Positions 42,338 to 49,780 of a stretch of DNA of 64,000 nt are shown here, one piece after another. Position 1 is the first letter of the stretch, and each line of letters begins with the position of its first letter. The position numbers and the translations under genes are program-made. Source of the stretch: Flavobacteriia bacterium (GTDB taxonomy: Bacteria > Bacteroidota > Bacteroidia > Flavobacteriales > Flavobacteriaceae); NCBI GenBank assembly GCA_004293165.1, contig RDYL01000002.1, positions 496,001-560,000 of the forward strand. Reading direction: 5' to 3'. The notes below the pieces were generated by a model. That model did not search any database. It was not told where the DNA came from and saw only the letters and a program-made list of their open reading frames with translations.

Positions 42338-42658
42338 ATGAAAAACAGAGTACAATTAATCGGACATGTAGGTCAAGAACCAGAAATCAAAAATTTAGAA
42401 TCTGGAAGAGTAGCAAACTTCACTATCGCTACGAATGAAAATTACACAAACGCCAAAGGTGAAAAAGTAGAACAAACCGAATGGCACCGCGTTTCCGCTT
42501 GGGGAAAAACTGTTGACATCATCGAAAAATTAGTAACCAAAGGAAGCTATGTAGCCATCGAAGGTAAATTAACTCACAGAAGCTACGACGACAAAGACGG
42601 AAACAAACGTTACATCACAGAAGTAGTTGCGAATGAATTGGTCTTATTAAGCAAATAA
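42338..42658 (+). CDS. Single-stranded DNA-binding protein, paralog 1
   Basis: A 106-residue OB-fold protein that coats single-stranded DNA. It begins MKNRVQLIGHVGQEPEIKNL and has the WHRVSAWGK core and the final VVANELVLLSK. The acidic C-terminal tip (DDxIPF-type) that recruits partner enzymes is absent, and the protein ends right after the OB fold. It is similar to the next gene, which lies 106 bases downstream, and the leader AATATTTATACGCC ending in ATG is also shared. The main SSB of the organism is therefore likely elsewhere. Confidence 0.9.
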   Translation: MKNRVQLIGHVGQEPEIKNLESGRVANFTIATNENYTNAKGEKVEQTEWHRVSAWGKTVDIIEKLVTKGSYVAIEGKLTHRSYDDKDGNKRYITEVVANELVLLSK

Positions 42659-42710
42659 GCAAGTACAATTTCAAATTCAAAACATAGATTTTTCAGATTT
42701 TTTTAATTTC

Positions 42711-42727
42711 TTAAATCTGTGGTCTAA
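42711..42727. repeat. AATCTGTG repeat, copy 2
   Basis: TTAAATCTGTGG with a following TCTAAA resembles the copy at 38622. It lies in the 106-base spacer between the two ssb genes, with AGATTTTTCAGATTTTTTT just before it. Confidence 0.5.
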
Positions 42728-42764
42728 AAAATCAAGTTACACAAACATTAAATATTTATACGCC

Positions 42765-43088
42765 ATGAAGAATTCAGTACAATTAATCGGACACGTTGGT
42801 CAAGAACCAGAAATCAAAAACCTTGAAGGAGGAAAAAAATTAGCAAACATCAGTATCGCTACAAACGAAGTTTATTATCGTGAAAACGGTGACAAAGTAG
42901 AACAAACGCAATGGCACCGTGTAACCGCTTGGGGCAAAACGGCTGATATTATCGAACGATTTGTAACCAAAGGCAAAGAAATTGCTATCGAAGGCAAATT
43001 AACACACAGAAGTTACGACGACAAAGACGGAAACAAACGTTTTGTTACCGAAGTTGTTGCAAACGAAATTTTGTTAATCGGTAAATAA
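42765..43088 (+). CDS. Single-stranded DNA-binding protein, paralog 2
   Basis: A 107-residue OB-fold protein, clearly a paralog of the preceding gene: MKNSVQLIGHVGQEPEIKNL, WHRVTAWGKTADIIE and THRSYDDKDGNKRF are shared almost residue for residue. Differences cluster in the middle loop (YYRENGDK here, NYTNAKGEK in paralog 1). Again there is no acidic tail. The shared leader sequence ending ATTTATACGCCATG means the duplication included the translation signal. It lies 7 bases before the HRDC gene. Confidence 0.9.
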   Translation: MKNSVQLIGHVGQEPEIKNLEGGKKLANISIATNEVYYRENGDKVEQTQWHRVTAWGKTADIIERFVTKGKEIAIEGKLTHRSYDDKDGNKRFVTEVVANEILLIGK

Positions 43089-43095
43089 GGATGTT

Positions 43096-43533
43096 ATGCA
43101 AGTTAAAGTATTTTCAATCCGTTTGGATAACGCATTTTTAGAGTACGATCAACAACAATTGAATGCTTTTTTAAATTCGGTTACGTTTAAAAAATCGAGC
43201 ACACAATTTGTTGAAAGTGAAGAAGCACATTGGTCGGTAATTGTTCATTACGAATCAAAAGAACAAGAAAAACCAGAACGATTAGAACAAAAATCTTACG
43301 AAGATTTAAACCCAAAAGACAAAAAAGTTTATGGTTATTTGAATCAGTGGAGAAACGAAAAATCGGAAGCTTTGAAACTGAAAAAATACATGATTTGTCT
43401 CAATTCAGAATTAATCGATTTAGCGCTATACAAGCCAAGCAACTTAGATGAATTACAACAAATTAAAGGTTTCGGAAAACAAAAATCGGAACGATTTGGA
43501 GAAGATATTTTAGCAATTTTGAATGCTGTTTAA
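43096..43533 (+). CDS. HRDC-domain protein
   Basis: A 145-residue protein with an N-terminal region of about 60 residues of unknown fold and a C-terminal HRDC domain (about residues 75-145; KDKKVYGYLNQWRNEKSEAL and LDELQQIKGFGKQKSERFG). HRDC domains bind nucleic acid in RecQ helicases and RNase D, but no helicase or nuclease domain is attached here. It follows ssb paralog 2 by 7 bases, so the three genes may act together on single-stranded DNA. Confidence 0.85.
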   Translation: MQVKVFSIRLDNAFLEYDQQQLNAFLNSVTFKKSSTQFVESEEAHWSVIVHYESKEQEKPERLEQKSYEDLNPKDKKVYGYLNQWRNEKSEALKLKKYMICLNSELIDLALYKPSNLDELQQIKGFGKQKSERFGEDILAILNAV

Positions 43534-43538
43534 TGGAT

Positions 43539-43564
43539 AAACCATCGACTTTTGTCGGTGGTTT
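43539..43564. terminator. Bidirectional terminator between the HRDC and acyltransferase genes
   Basis: AAACCATCGAC and GTCGGTGGTTT pair, with one G-T pair, around a TTTT loop, and A/T runs lie on both sides. It serves two convergent genes, whose stops lie at either edge. Confidence 0.8.
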
Positions 43565-44186
43565 ATTTATTTAATTCTGTTTGTAAAGCTTCTACAAACA
43601 ATCCCATATGATAGCCGTCAACTAAACCGTGATGAGCCATTACAGCTAAAGCCATTGATTTTTTTCCGTTTTCTGTAATTAACTTTCCAAAAGAAACTTT
43701 TGGGCAACTATCAGGTAAAGTATAACTTCTTGAATGGGTTAAACCTGTAAAATTAACCCAAGGAATAGCAGAAAAATGAATAATATTTTCGGGAAATTCT
43801 CTTGTAAATAGTCCAGGTGTAATTTGAATTCTTTCAATTTCAGTTTGCACGATTTTAGCAAATTCGTGAATATCGGGATGAAATTTCATAAATGAAAAAC
43901 CAAACGTTTTGTCTTCGCGCATGATTGTCGAAGAAGCGTCAATTTCGTCATAAAGCATCACATCATTTCCTTCAATTCGATACCTGAAATTTTCCACTTG
44001 GTTTACGGCAGCAATCGTTTTGTGTAAATAGTAAACAAAAAACGGAATTTGCATTGCTTTTGCCTTTTCATAAGAAATAGTCATATCTATTGGTGTGGTA
44101 ATCCCAAAAAATGGTTCTTCGAAAGTACAGAAAAATTCAAAATGTTCTTTTCGATTCCAAGTAGAGATGTCTATTTTTTGCTTCAT
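43563..44186 (-). CDS. CatA-like chloramphenicol O-acetyltransferase family protein
   Basis: A 207-residue enzyme of the CAT fold: NRKEHFEFFCTFEEPFFGIT near the start and the catalytic-site region MAHHGLVDGYHMG near the end, with the HHxxxDG motif intact. CAT-family members acetylate chloramphenicol using acetyl-CoA; chromosomal ones in Bacteroidota have other or unproven substrates. Its start overlaps the HAD hydrolase end by 4 bases. Whether it gives resistance cannot be inferred from sequence alone. Confidence 0.85.
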   Translation of the reverse strand: MKQKIDISTWNRKEHFEFFCTFEEPFFGITTPIDMTISYEKAKAMQIPFFVYYLHKTIAAVNQVENFRYRIEGNDVMLYDEIDASSTIMREDKTFGFSFMKFHPDIHEFAKIVQTEIERIQITPGLFTREFPENIIHFSAIPWVNFTGLTHSRSYTLPDSCPKVSFGKLITENGKKSMALAVMAHHGLVDGYHMGLFVEALQTELNK

Positions 44187-44872
44187 TTTAGTAAGGGTAA
44201 GATTTCCGTAATATTGGTAAACGATTTGAAATTATCGTGTTCAATTTCAAAATCAATTTTCTCGTATTCCCAAGTGGTGTGATACGGAATGTGAATCGCA
44301 TGTCCGCCAATATTTAAAACTGGTAAAACGTCTGATTTTAATGAATTTCCAATCATTAGAAAATCTTGCGCTTTACAATCCAATCGACCTAACATTTTTT
44401 CATAATCCAATTCGGCTTTGTCGCTCATGACTTCAATATGATGAAAATAAGCGCCAATTCCAGAATCGTGTAATTTTCTATGTTGGTCTTTTAAATCACC
44501 TTTTGTAGCTACGACCAATTTATATTTTCCTTTTAATTGTTCCAAAACGGATTCTATGTTGGGTAACAATTCGACCGGTTTTTGCAATAAATCTTTTCCA
44601 ATTTGAATCACTTTTTCAATATTTTGTCCCGAAATTTTATGATTGGTCAATTCTAATGCTGACTCAATCATAGACAAGGTAAATGCTTTGATTCCGAAAC
44701 CATACAGCGGTAAATTCTTAATTTGATGATTCAAAATCAATCCCAAAATTTCCTGACTTGAAGCATAATCTTGAAACAAAACACAAAAGCGCTCTTGTGC
44801 CTCATCGAAATAAGGTTCGTTGTGCCAAAGGGTGTCGTCTGCGTCGAATGCGATTATTTTTGGGTTCATCAT
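44183..44872 (-). CDS. HAD-superfamily hydrolase
   Basis: A 229-residue phosphohydrolase. Motif I is IIAFDADDTLWHNEPY with the nucleophile and acid aspartates, motif II is LVVATKGD, and motif III/IV is in DFLMIGNSLKSDVLP. The cap is helical. The substrate is unknown. It is overlapped on both sides: 4 bases with the downstream acyltransferase gene and 4 bases with the broken RAYT gene upstream (ATGATG). Confidence 0.88.
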   Translation of the reverse strand: MMNPKIIAFDADDTLWHNEPYFDEAQERFCVLFQDYASSQEILGLILNHQIKNLPLYGFGIKAFTLSMIESALELTNHKISGQNIEKVIQIGKDLLQKPVELLPNIESVLEQLKGKYKLVVATKGDLKDQHRKLHDSGIGAYFHHIEVMSDKAELDYEKMLGRLDCKAQDFLMIGNSLKSDVLPVLNIGGHAIHIPYHTTWEYEKIDFEIEHDNFKSFTNITEILPLLK

Positions 44873-45398
44873 GTTGTATAAAATTTATCTTCTTTCCAAT
44901 TAGAAGGATTGTTTTCAATATAATTTTGTATACGTTCGAATGATTCCGAATTGCGTATTATATGGTCATGAAATTTAGGTTGCAAATTAAATTCTGGATT
45001 TAATAATCGAGCATGTTTTGAAACCACAGATTTATAAGACCGAACAATTGTAGATATAGAACCCGTTTTGGTGATATATCCGAATAATATTGATTCGTTG
45101 TAGAATCGTTGCAATGTAACGATTCTACGTTGTTGATTATCAATATCCCGTGTGTATGATTTGGCATTACAACAAAGTTACCCAATTCTACAAAAGGAAA
45201 GTGATTTGGTATTTCCATCCAAAATTTCTCGGCATATTCACCAATTGGTGATAGTTGCATTTCGCTATTGATTATTTCGCCAAAAAAGTGTTTTCTATAT
45301 CCAGTATTGATGGTAATAAAGTAAGCACCATTATTTCTATAATCCCAATTTTTTAGTCTTACAGATTCTATACGGTATTTGTTGTTGTACTTTTTCAT
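44869..45398 (-). pseudogene. REP-associated tyrosine transposase (RAYT), frameshifted
   Basis: The first frame encodes MKKYNNKYRIESVRLKNWDY, AYFITINT and the HUH-type VVMPNHTHGILI. The second frame carries RSYKSVVSKHARLL and the C-terminal tyrosine in NYIENNPSNW. The two join if one A is added to the AAAA run at 45066-45069, giving ISPKTGSISTIVRSYKS, which fits the family. So a 1-base deletion in a homopolymer disrupts it, or slippage restores it. Both catalytic elements persist, one in each frame. A REP-like palindrome lies inside the gene and another just upstream. Confidence 0.85.
45100..45128. repeat. REP-like palindrome inside the RAYT frame
   Basis: GTAGAATCGTT and AACGATTCTAC are perfect 11-base arms around a 7-base spacer. 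The palindrome lies in the variable region of the transposase between the HUH motif and the frameshift. Confidence 0.85.
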
Positions 45399-45408
45399 GA
45401 TAATAGAG

Positions 45409-45429
45409 AGACGAAGCATTGCTTCGTCT
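45409..45429. repeat. REP-like palindrome upstream of the RAYT gene
   Basis: AGACGAAGCA and TGCTTCGTCT are perfect 10-base arms with a single T between them. It lies between the metG stop and the RAYT start, the usual setting for a RAYT and its REP. Confidence 0.85.
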
Positions 45430-45436
45430 TTACAAA

Positions 45437-47494
45437 CTAAGTTATCATCGCACCATTAATCACACCTTCCGCATCTGGATTTACGAAAACCAATTTGCCT
45501 TCCGCGTTATTGGTTAATAATAACATACCTTCACTTTCTACACCACGCAAAGCTCTTGGTGCTAAGTTGAATAAAACAGTTACGCGTTTTCCAATCACTT
45601 CTTCTGGTGTAAAATGCTCTGCAATTCCAGAAACGATGGTTCTAACATCAATTCCAGTGTCAACTTTCAATACTAAAAGTTTGTTGGCTTTTGGCATTTT
45701 TTCTGCCTCGATAATCGTTCCAATTCGTAAATCTATTTTGGCAAAATCTTCAAACGAAGCCGTTTCTTTTTGCGGTTCAGCTTTTGCGTTTTCCACTTTA
45801 TTGGCAGTTTTTGTTGCTTCTAATTTTTCTAATTGTTTTTGGATTTCAGCATCTTCAATTTGGGCAAACAAAATTTCGGCTTGACCAATTTGATGTCCAG
45901 CTGGCAACAAATTTGTTTTAGTCGTCACATCGTTCCAACCTAATGTATCGATTTTTAAGATATTCGATAATTTTTTAGCTGTAAACGGTAAAAATGGTTC
46001 TGATAAAACTGCTAATGCAGAAGCAATTTGTAAGGCTACATACATTTGAGTTTGCACTCTTGCTGGATTTTCTTTCACCATTTTCCATGGTTCTTCATCC
46101 GCTAAATATTTGTTTCCTAATCGCGCTACGTTCATTAATTCACCTAACGCTTCTCTGAATCTGTAACGCTCGATTGAACTTGAAATTACGGCAGGATAGG
46201 CTTTTAACTCGGCTAATGTTTGCTCGTCAACTTCTGTAAATTCGTTTGGAGCAGGAACAATTCCGTCGTAATATTTATTGGTTAGCACCACGACACGGTT
46301 GATGAAATTTCCAAAAATCGCAGCTAATTCATTATTATTTCTTGCTTGAAAATCTTTCCAAGTGAAGTCGTTATCTTTGGTTTCTGGAGCATTTGCCGTT
46401 AACGCATAACGCAACGAATCTTGTTTTTCTGGGAAATCTTGTAAATATTCGTGTAACCAAACCGCCCAGTTTTTAGAAGTTGACAATTTGTTTCCTTCCA
46501 AATTCAAAAATTCATTTGCTGGAACATTATCTGGTAAAATGTAGCTTCCTTCTGCTTTTAACATCGCTGGGAAAATGATGCAATGGAAAACGATATTATC
46601 TTTTCCAATGAAGTGAACCAATTTTGTATCGCCATCTTTCCAATAAGGTTCCCAATCTTTTCCTTCGCGAGCTGCCCATTCTTTAGTAGATGAAATGTAA
46701 CCAATTGGCGCATCAAACCAAACGTATAATTTTTTTCCTTCCGCTCCTTCTACTGGAACATCTATTCCCCAATCCAAATCACGCGTTACGGCTCTGGGTT
46801 CTAAACCACCATCAACCCAAGATTTTACTTGTCCGTAAACATTTGGTTTCCAATCGTTTTTGTGACCTTCTAAAATCCATTCTCTTAAGAACGATTCGTA
46901 ACGATTTAAAGGTAAAAACCAGTGTTTGGTTGATTTTAAAATCGGAGTTTCTCCTGTAATGGTTGATTTTGGATTAATTAAATCGGTTGCGTTTAAAGTC
47001 GAACCACATTTTTCACATTGATCTCCGTAAGCTTCAGGGTTGTCACACTTTGGACAAGTTCCTGTTACAAAACGGTCTGCTAAGAATTGATCCGCTTTTG
47101 CATCGTATAATTGTTCGGTAGTTTCTTCGATGAAATCTCCGTTATCGTATAATTTTTTGAAAAATTCCGAAGCTGTTTTATGATGAATTTCCGAAGAAGT
47201 TCTCGAATAATTATCAAAAGAAATTCCGAAATCTAAAAACGATTGACGAATAATTCCGTCATATTTATCAATTACTTGTTGGGGCGTAATACCTTCTTTT
47301 TTCGCTTTCATTGAAATCGCCACACCGTGCTCGTCGCTTCCGCAAATGAAAGCTACATCTTTTCCTTGCAAACGCAAATATCTTGCATAAATATCAGAAG
47401 GAACATAAACACCTGCTAAATGTCCAATATGAATCGGTCCATTTGTATAAGGTAAAGCCGCTGTAATCGTATATCTTTTCGGATTTTCTAACAT
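45437..47494 (-). CDS. metG: Methionyl-tRNA synthetase
   Basis: The enzyme charges tRNA-Met with methionine. The 685-residue protein has the class I HIGH motif in [13 protein letters not shown], a zinc-knuckle region (CPKCD and CEKCG), the KMSKS-type loop as KLSTSKNW, and a C-terminal tRNA-binding domain (about residues 580-685; [16 protein letters not shown]). It is cytoplasmic and likely monocistronic. Its promoter element lies 20 bases upstream, divergent from the LD-carboxypeptidase gene. Confidence 0.97.
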   Translation of the reverse strand: MLENPKRYTITAALPYTNGPIHIGHLAGVYVPSDIYARYLRLQGKDVAFICGSDEHGVAISMKAKKEGITPQQVIDKYDGIIRQSFLDFGISFDNYSRTSSEIHHKTASEFFKKLYDNGDFIEETTEQLYDAKADQFLADRFVTGTCPKCDNPEAYGDQCEKCGSTLNATDLINPKSTITGETPILKSTKHWFLPLNRYESFLREWILEGHKNDWKPNVYGQVKSWVDGGLEPRAVTRDLDWGIDVPVEGAEGKKLYVWFDAPIGYISSTKEWAAREGKDWEPYWKDGDTKLVHFIGKDNIVFHCIIFPAMLKAEGSYILPDNVPANEFLNLEGNKLSTSKNWAVWLHEYLQDFPEKQDSLRYALTANAPETKDNDFTWKDFQARNNNELAAIFGNFINRVVVLTNKYYDGIVPAPNEFTEVDEQTLAELKAYPAVISSSIERYRFREALGELMNVARLGNKYLADEEPWKMVKENPARVQTQMYVALQIASALAVLSEPFLPFTAKKLSNILKIDTLGWNDVTTKTNLLPAGHQIGQAEILFAQIEDAEIQKQLEKLEATKTANKVENAKAEPQKETASFEDFAKIDLRIGTIIEAEKMPKANKLLVLKVDTGIDVRTIVSGIAEHFTPEEVIGKRVTVLFNLAPRALRGVESEGMLLLTNNAEGKLVFVNPDAEGVINGAMIT

Positions 47495-47513
47495 ATCATC
47501 ATAAAATTTGATG

Positions 47514-47521
47514 CAAAAATA
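47514..47521 (-). promoter_or_regulatory. Candidate metG -7 box
   Basis: The minus strand reads TATTTTTG, a TANNTTTG match 20 bases from the metG start. Confidence 0.55.
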
Positions 47522-47563
47522 ATCGATTAGTGATGAAATCCCGAATTTTAATTGGATTTTGTT

Positions 47564-47571
47564 TACTTTTG
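47564..47571 (+). promoter_or_regulatory. Candidate LD-carboxypeptidase -7 box
   Basis: TACTTTTG matches TANNTTTG and lies 19 bases before the start codon, divergent from the metG element. Confidence 0.5.
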
Positions 47572-47589
47572 AGTTAATAAAATCTGACG

Positions 47590-48546
47590 ATGTATAGATT
47601 TATTTTAGTACTTATTTTAATTTCAAACTTTTCTCATTCACAAAAGAAAATGAAAATTCCACCTTATCTAAAAAAAGGCGACACAGTTGCTATTGTTTGT
47701 ACCGCTCGTAAATTTTTTCCAGAAGATGCAAAACCTGCTATTGAATTATTAGAATCTTGGGGATTGAAAGTCAAATTAGGCAAAACCATAGGTTTAGATA
47801 GTTGTCAACTTGGCGGAACTGATGCCGAAAGAATTGCCGATTTTCAAGAAATGATGGATGACGACAATGTCAAAGCGATTTGGTGCGCTCGTGGGGGTTA
47901 TGGTACTGTTCGAATTATAGATTCATTAGATTTTACCAAATTCAAAAAGCATCCCAAATGGATTATGGGATTTTCCGATGTAACGGTTTTACATAGTCAA
48001 TTAAACGTGGAACGCGTTGCAACTTTTCATTCTATAATGCCATTTACGGTTCCAAAAGCACCTGAAGAAGTTAAAGAAACCTTGCGAAAAGCACTTTTTG
48101 GAGAAACTATTTCATATACTGTTCCATCAAAACCATACGATGTAAAAGGAAAAGCTTCGGGAGAATTAGTTGGTGGAAACATTTCGATTTTATATAGTTT
48201 ATTGGGTTCAAAATCCTCGATTGATACCAAAGGTAAAATTCTCTTTATTGAAGATTTGGATGAATATTTGTACCACATTGATAGAATGATGTACAATGTA
48301 AAACGCAACGGTTATTTCGATAACGTCAAGGGAATTATAGTTGGAAGTATGGCCGACATGCACGATAACGAAATTCCGTTTGGACAAAATGAAGTGCAAA
48401 TTATTACAGCAATTGCAAAAGAATACAATATTCCAATCGCATTCGAATTCCCAGCCGGACATCAAACGGATAACCGAACGCTGATTTTAGGGAAACAAGT
48501 AGATTTTGAAGTGAACGAAAAAGAAGTAAAACTTCAATTTCATTAA
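47590..48546 (+). CDS. S66-family LD-carboxypeptidase
   Basis: A murein tetrapeptide carboxypeptidase that removes the terminal D-Ala from cytoplasmic or periplasmic peptidoglycan peptides. The nucleophile serine lies in [15 protein letters not shown], and the other triad members are in [15 protein letters not shown] (Glu) and [10 protein letters not shown] (His). The [13 protein letters not shown] start of the domain follows a signal-like N-terminus ([18 protein letters not shown]), so it may be exported, unlike cytoplasmic LdcA. It is 318 residues. YraN follows in the same direction. Confidence 0.88.
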   Translation: MYRFILVLILISNFSHSQKKMKIPPYLKKGDTVAIVCTARKFFPEDAKPAIELLESWGLKVKLGKTIGLDSCQLGGTDAERIADFQEMMDDDNVKAIWCARGGYGTVRIIDSLDFTKFKKHPKWIMGFSDVTVLHSQLNVERVATFHSIMPFTVPKAPEEVKETLRKALFGETISYTVPSKPYDVKGKASGELVGGNISILYSLLGSKSSIDTKGKILFIEDLDEYLYHIDRMMYNVKRNGYFDNVKGIIVGSMADMHDNEIPFGQNEVQIITAIAKEYNIPIAFEFPAGHQTDNRTLILGKQVDFEVNEKEVKLQFH

Positions 48547-48558
48547 AATTCACATATC

Positions 48559-48587
48559 GACACATTGAAAATTGACACATTGAAAAA
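48559..48587. repeat. Tandem GACACATTGAAAA repeat before yraN
   Basis: GACACATTGAAAA occurs at 48559 and again at 48574, a 15-base period. The second copy runs into the yraN start codon. A variant (GGCACATTGA) is found between atpA and atpG. Confidence 0.8.
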
Positions 48588-48946
48588 TGGCAGAACACAA
48601 CGATTTAGGTAAATTCGGAGAAGACTTAGCTGTGGATTTCTTAGAAAATAACGGCTATGAAATTTTGGAAACCAATTGGACTTTTGATAAAGCCGAAATA
48701 GATATTATTGCTCAAAAAGAAAATATTTTAGCAGTTGTAGAAGTAAAAACGCGTTCAAGTATAGATTTTGGATTACCACAGGAATTTGTTAAACCTAAAA
48801 AAATTCAATTATTGGTAAAAGCTATAAATGAATATGTTACTCAACGTGATTTAGAGGTAGAAGTTCGATTTGATATTATAGCCATACATAAAGAGAAACA
48901 AGAATTTCTTGTTGAACATATTGAAGAGGCTTTTTATTATTTTTAA
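48587..48946 (+). CDS. YraN/UPF0102 family protein
   Basis: A 119-residue protein of the restriction-endonuclease-like fold. The motifs GKFGEDLAVDFLENNGYEIL, AEIDIIAQ and VVEVKTRSS give the D-ExK arrangement seen in this family, which is thought to act in DNA recombination, though its role is not firmly known. The start codon is within a tandem repeat, so the translation leader is unusual. It follows the LD-carboxypeptidase gene by 40 bases. Confidence 0.9.
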   Translation: MAEHNDLGKFGEDLAVDFLENNGYEILETNWTFDKAEIDIIAQKENILAVVEVKTRSSIDFGLPQEFVKPKKIQLLVKAINEYVTQRDLEVEVRFDIIAIHKEKQEFLVEHIEEAFYYF

Positions 48947-48971
48947 TGTTATATTTATAACAAATTGTTTT

Positions 48972-48979
48972 TATCTTTG
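48972..48979 (+). promoter_or_regulatory. Candidate -7 box upstream of the ACT-like gene
   Basis: TATCTTTG matches TANNTTTG and lies 29 bases before the start codon. Confidence 0.5.
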
Positions 48980-49008
48980 CACCAACAACATACGTCACTA
49001 TATTAAAA

Positions 49009-49674
49009 ATGAAAACAATATCTTCAGTAGTAGAGCAATATATTAAATCGAAACCTTTTTTATTGAGTTCACTCTCTCAAGGCATTATCAATTTGACTTC
49101 TTTAGCGCGTATTATGATGCCAGAATTAGAAGCACATTTAGGTAAAGATGTAAAACAAGGCGCAGTAGTAATGTCGTTAAAAAGACTTTCAGAAGAATTG
49201 GATTTTAAAATCAATTATAAAATTTCTAAAGTATTAAAGAATATTGGTGAAATCACTGTGCGATCTTCTCTTACGGATTTTACTTATGTGATTTCAGACA
49301 CATTATTAGAAAATCAAGCTAAATTAATTTCAGAAATCAACAAGCAACAAGATATTTTTTATACATCGTCTCGTGGGGTTAACGAAACAAATATTGTAAT
49401 TAGCACATCTGTTGAATTACTTATAGAGGCTATTTTTAAAAATGAAAAGTTAACACATAAAATTGAAAACCTTTCTTCAATCACTGTAAAATTGCCACAA
49501 GAAAATATTTCAACACCAGGAATTTATTATTATATTTTTCAAAAATTAGCTTGGGAAGGAATAATTATTCATGAAGTTATTTCTACAACTAATGAATTTA
49601 CAATTATTGTAAGTGATGATCAAATTGATGTTGCTTTTAAGGTGATAAAAGACCTTAAAAACGTGTTTGATTAA
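49009..49674 (+). CDS. ACT-like regulatory domain protein, aspartate kinase-type
   Basis: A 221-residue protein I cannot place with certainty. The beginning (SSVVEQYIKSKPFLLSSLSQ) and the MSLKRLSEELDFKI region are found in flavobacterial proteins often annotated as aspartate kinase, but the kinase domain is missing. The C-terminal half, with ISSITVKLPQENISTPGIYYY and a valine-rich strand at the end, looks like paired ACT domains that sense amino acids. I infer regulation, not catalysis. It is upstream of sprE and separated by 106 bases. Confidence 0.55.
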   Translation: MKTISSVVEQYIKSKPFLLSSLSQGIINLTSLARIMMPELEAHLGKDVKQGAVVMSLKRLSEELDFKINYKISKVLKNIGEITVRSSLTDFTYVISDTLLENQAKLISEINKQQDIFYTSSRGVNETNIVISTSVELLIEAIFKNEKLTHKIENLSSITVKLPQENISTPGIYYYIFQKLAWEGIIIHEVISTTNEFTIIVSDDQIDVAFKVIKDLKNVFD

Positions 49675-49780
49675 CAAAAAGTTGTCAATTTTTTTTCACA
49701 TCAAAAAAAGAAACGTATTTTTACAATTCTATACATACTAAAAAGTGATTTTAGTAGTTTAAGTACAAAAACGTTTTACA

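Noticed and set aside
42338..43088. The two ssb genes as fragments of one broken gene
   Set aside because: Each has its own ATG, its own leader and a complete OB fold; they are paralogs, not a frameshift.
45495..45884. Long open frame on the plus strand inside metG
   Set aside because: It is antisense to a complete, strongly conserved metG and has no family motif; the codons follow metG's third-position pattern.
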